From: Candidatus Nanohaloarchaea archaeon
GTDB lineage: Archaea; EX4484-52; DAOVKX01
Direction: 5' to 3'
Length of the DNA: 11,144 nucleotides
NCBI GenBank assembly: GCA_030631505.1
Contig: DAOVKX010000028.1
Coordinates: forward strand, 1 to 11,144
Shown: piece by piece, positions 10,394 through 11,144 of the stretch
Numbering within the stretch: the stretch's first letter is position 1
How the letters are laid out: every line of letters starts with the position of its first letter
Translations under genes and position numbers: made by a program
The notes under the pieces: model-generated
Seen by the model: the letters and a program-made list of their open reading frames with translations, nothing else
Told to the model about the DNA's origin: nothing
The model's database searches: none

Positions 10394-10480
10394 ATGTCAG
10401 GCAAGTTTATAGTCATAGAAGGGATAGATGGTGCAGGGTGCGGTACACAAACTGAAATGTTAAGAGAAATTCTTTCATAA
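10394..10480 (+). pseudogene. tmk: Truncated thymidylate kinase (N-terminal 28 codons)
   Basis: It encodes the start of a dTMP kinase: K-F-I-V-I-E-G-I-D-G-A-G-C-G-T-Q followed by T-E-M-L-R-E-I-L-S, then TAA at 10478-10480. The strand-P-loop-helix opening is unmistakable, but the P-loop Lys is Cys16. Variants that replace this Lys do occur in some kinase groups, so I cannot say whether the change predates the decay. After the stop, the next few codons (K-K-I-F-I) could be eroded continuation, then the sequence becomes the promoter of the following gene. The remaining roughly 170 residues are absent. It diverges from thyA over 65 bp, the natural position for a partner kinase. Confidence 0.75.
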
Positions 10481-10498
10481 AAGAAAATATTCATTAAT

Positions 10499-10512
10499 AA
10501 TATTTAAATTTT
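10499..10512 (+). promoter_or_regulatory. TATA box for the intact kinase gene
   Basis: AATATTTAAATTTT is centred 27 bp before ATG 10531, implying a separate leaderless transcript for the downstream gene. Confidence 0.6.
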
Positions 10513-10530
10513 ATCATTTATTAGAAATTA

Positions 10531-11144
10531 ATGGCAGAAAAAATCCCGTCCTATGTAGTTGTAGAAGGTCCTGATGGCGGGGGGAAAGACTCTATTTTAG
10601 AATATTTAAAGGAAAATATTGATGCTGATTTCTATCAAGAACCAGATTCAGATAACCCTATAGGCTCTGTAGTTAGAGAAGCTGTTCTTAGTGGCAAAAT
10701 ATACTCAGATAATGAGATTCAAACAATGATGTTTATGTCTGATAGGTATCTAACTCAGAGAACAAAAATGCAAGAATCTTGGAACTCGGGAAATGATGTA
10801 ATATCCAACCGGTCTTTTATAAGCACGATAGCGTATCAGATAGGAGATGACAGAAACTTTAATAAAATTATTTCTGAATTGTCATCTCGGGTTATTGCAC
10901 CTGATTTGGTTCTTTTTACAGCAATATCTCCAGACACAATAGTCAAAAGAAAATCTGGAAACAAGGATGAAAACGAGATTTTTGAAATGAAAAGTTTTTT
11001 AACAGAGCAACCATTAAGGTATTTAAAAGCTTTATACATAACTAAGGCACTTTTTCCGACAGTTGAAATAAAATACATAAATTCTGAACAATCGAAAAAG
11101 AAGATGCAAAAAGAATCACTAGAAAAAATTGAAAATTACTTCAA
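10531..11144 (+). CDS. Thymidylate kinase-like P-loop kinase, 3' end beyond window
   Basis: The frame is open for 204 codons to the window edge. The P-loop is E-G13-P-D-G-G-G-K19-D-S21, so Lys is present but Asp stands where Ser/Thr normally follows it. M-F-M-S-D71-R72-Y matches the dTMP-kinase DR motif on the substrate helix. N93-R94-S-F-I-S-T-I-A-Y-Q replaces the usual D-R-Y-x-x-S-S-x-A-Y-Q. V-K-R-K-S-G-N-K-D (138-146) would be the lid. Order and spacing fit the thymidylate kinase family; the altered P-loop and N-R motif suggest a divergent or specialised deoxynucleoside monophosphate kinase. It has its own TATA box. It lies beside thyA and the truncated copy, so it probably supplies or replaces the dTMP kinase step. 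Confidence 0.8.
   Translation, partial: MAEKIPSYVVVEGPDGGGKDSILEYLKENIDADFYQEPDSDNPIGSVVREAVLSGKIYSDNEIQTMMFMSDRYLTQRTKMQESWNSGNDVISNRSFISTIAYQIGDDRNFNKIISELSSRVIAPDLVLFTAISPDTIVKRKSGNKDENEIFEMKSFLTEQPLRYLKALYITKALFPTVEIKYINSEQSKKKMQKESLEKIENYF

Noticed and set aside
10836..11078. An 80-codon minus-strand frame inside the kinase gene
   Set aside because: It is a shadow of the + strand kinase frame, which has clear motifs.

Overview
The window looks archaeal. It carries the archaeal/eukaryal RNase P protein Rnp4 (Rpp21), an archaeal-type thymidylate synthase, a DUF5679 zinc ribbon, intron-bearing tRNA genes without an encoded CCA end, and TATA boxes 27-31 bp upstream of many start codons, which implies leaderless or short-leader transcripts. 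Short intergenic spaces, many small orphan proteins, a tRNA-Ile with anticodon UAU and introns in two tRNA T-loops fit a small-genome lineage such as a DPANN archaeon. That placement is inference; no rRNA or marker phylogeny is available here.

Layout. 1-130: 3' part of an intron-containing tRNA-Ile(GAU). 192-1211: a Nudix hydrolase and a membrane-anchored orphan. 1252-1685: a tRNA-Trp/tRNA-Gly pair holding three introns. 1797-1943: a DUF5679 protein. 1944-2285: no gene, but strong self-complementarity suggesting a structured RNA. 2286-3108: a secreted or membrane-anchored Thr/Gly-rich protein divergent from rnp4. 3109-6167: mostly small orphan proteins, a rhomboid protease and a dense cluster of hairpins. 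6176-8406: minus-strand genes for a MetRS-beta-like tRNA-binding protein, a HAD-IIA phosphatase, two small membrane proteins (one only 37 aa) and a sugar-metabolism cupin. 8472-8701: tRNA-Ile(UAU) with two introns, followed 14 bp later by an orphan gene. 9167-9445: a small three-helix membrane protein. 9654-11144: thymidylate synthase divergent from a truncated thymidylate kinase remnant, then a second, intact thymidylate-kinase-like gene that runs off the end.

Working together. The clearest links are tRNA maturation (RNase P protein, many spliced tRNAs, a tRNA-binding OB-fold protein) and dTTP synthesis (thyA beside kinase genes). The notable observations are the tRNA-Ile(UAU), the T-loop introns at the same position in two different tRNAs, the six-hairpin array at 4201-4383, the duplicated TATA/palindrome module at 5429-5471, the broken-then-replaced thymidylate kinase, and the duplicated 5' end of the MetRS-beta-like gene. 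No CRISPR array, insertion sequence or recognisable defence system was seen.
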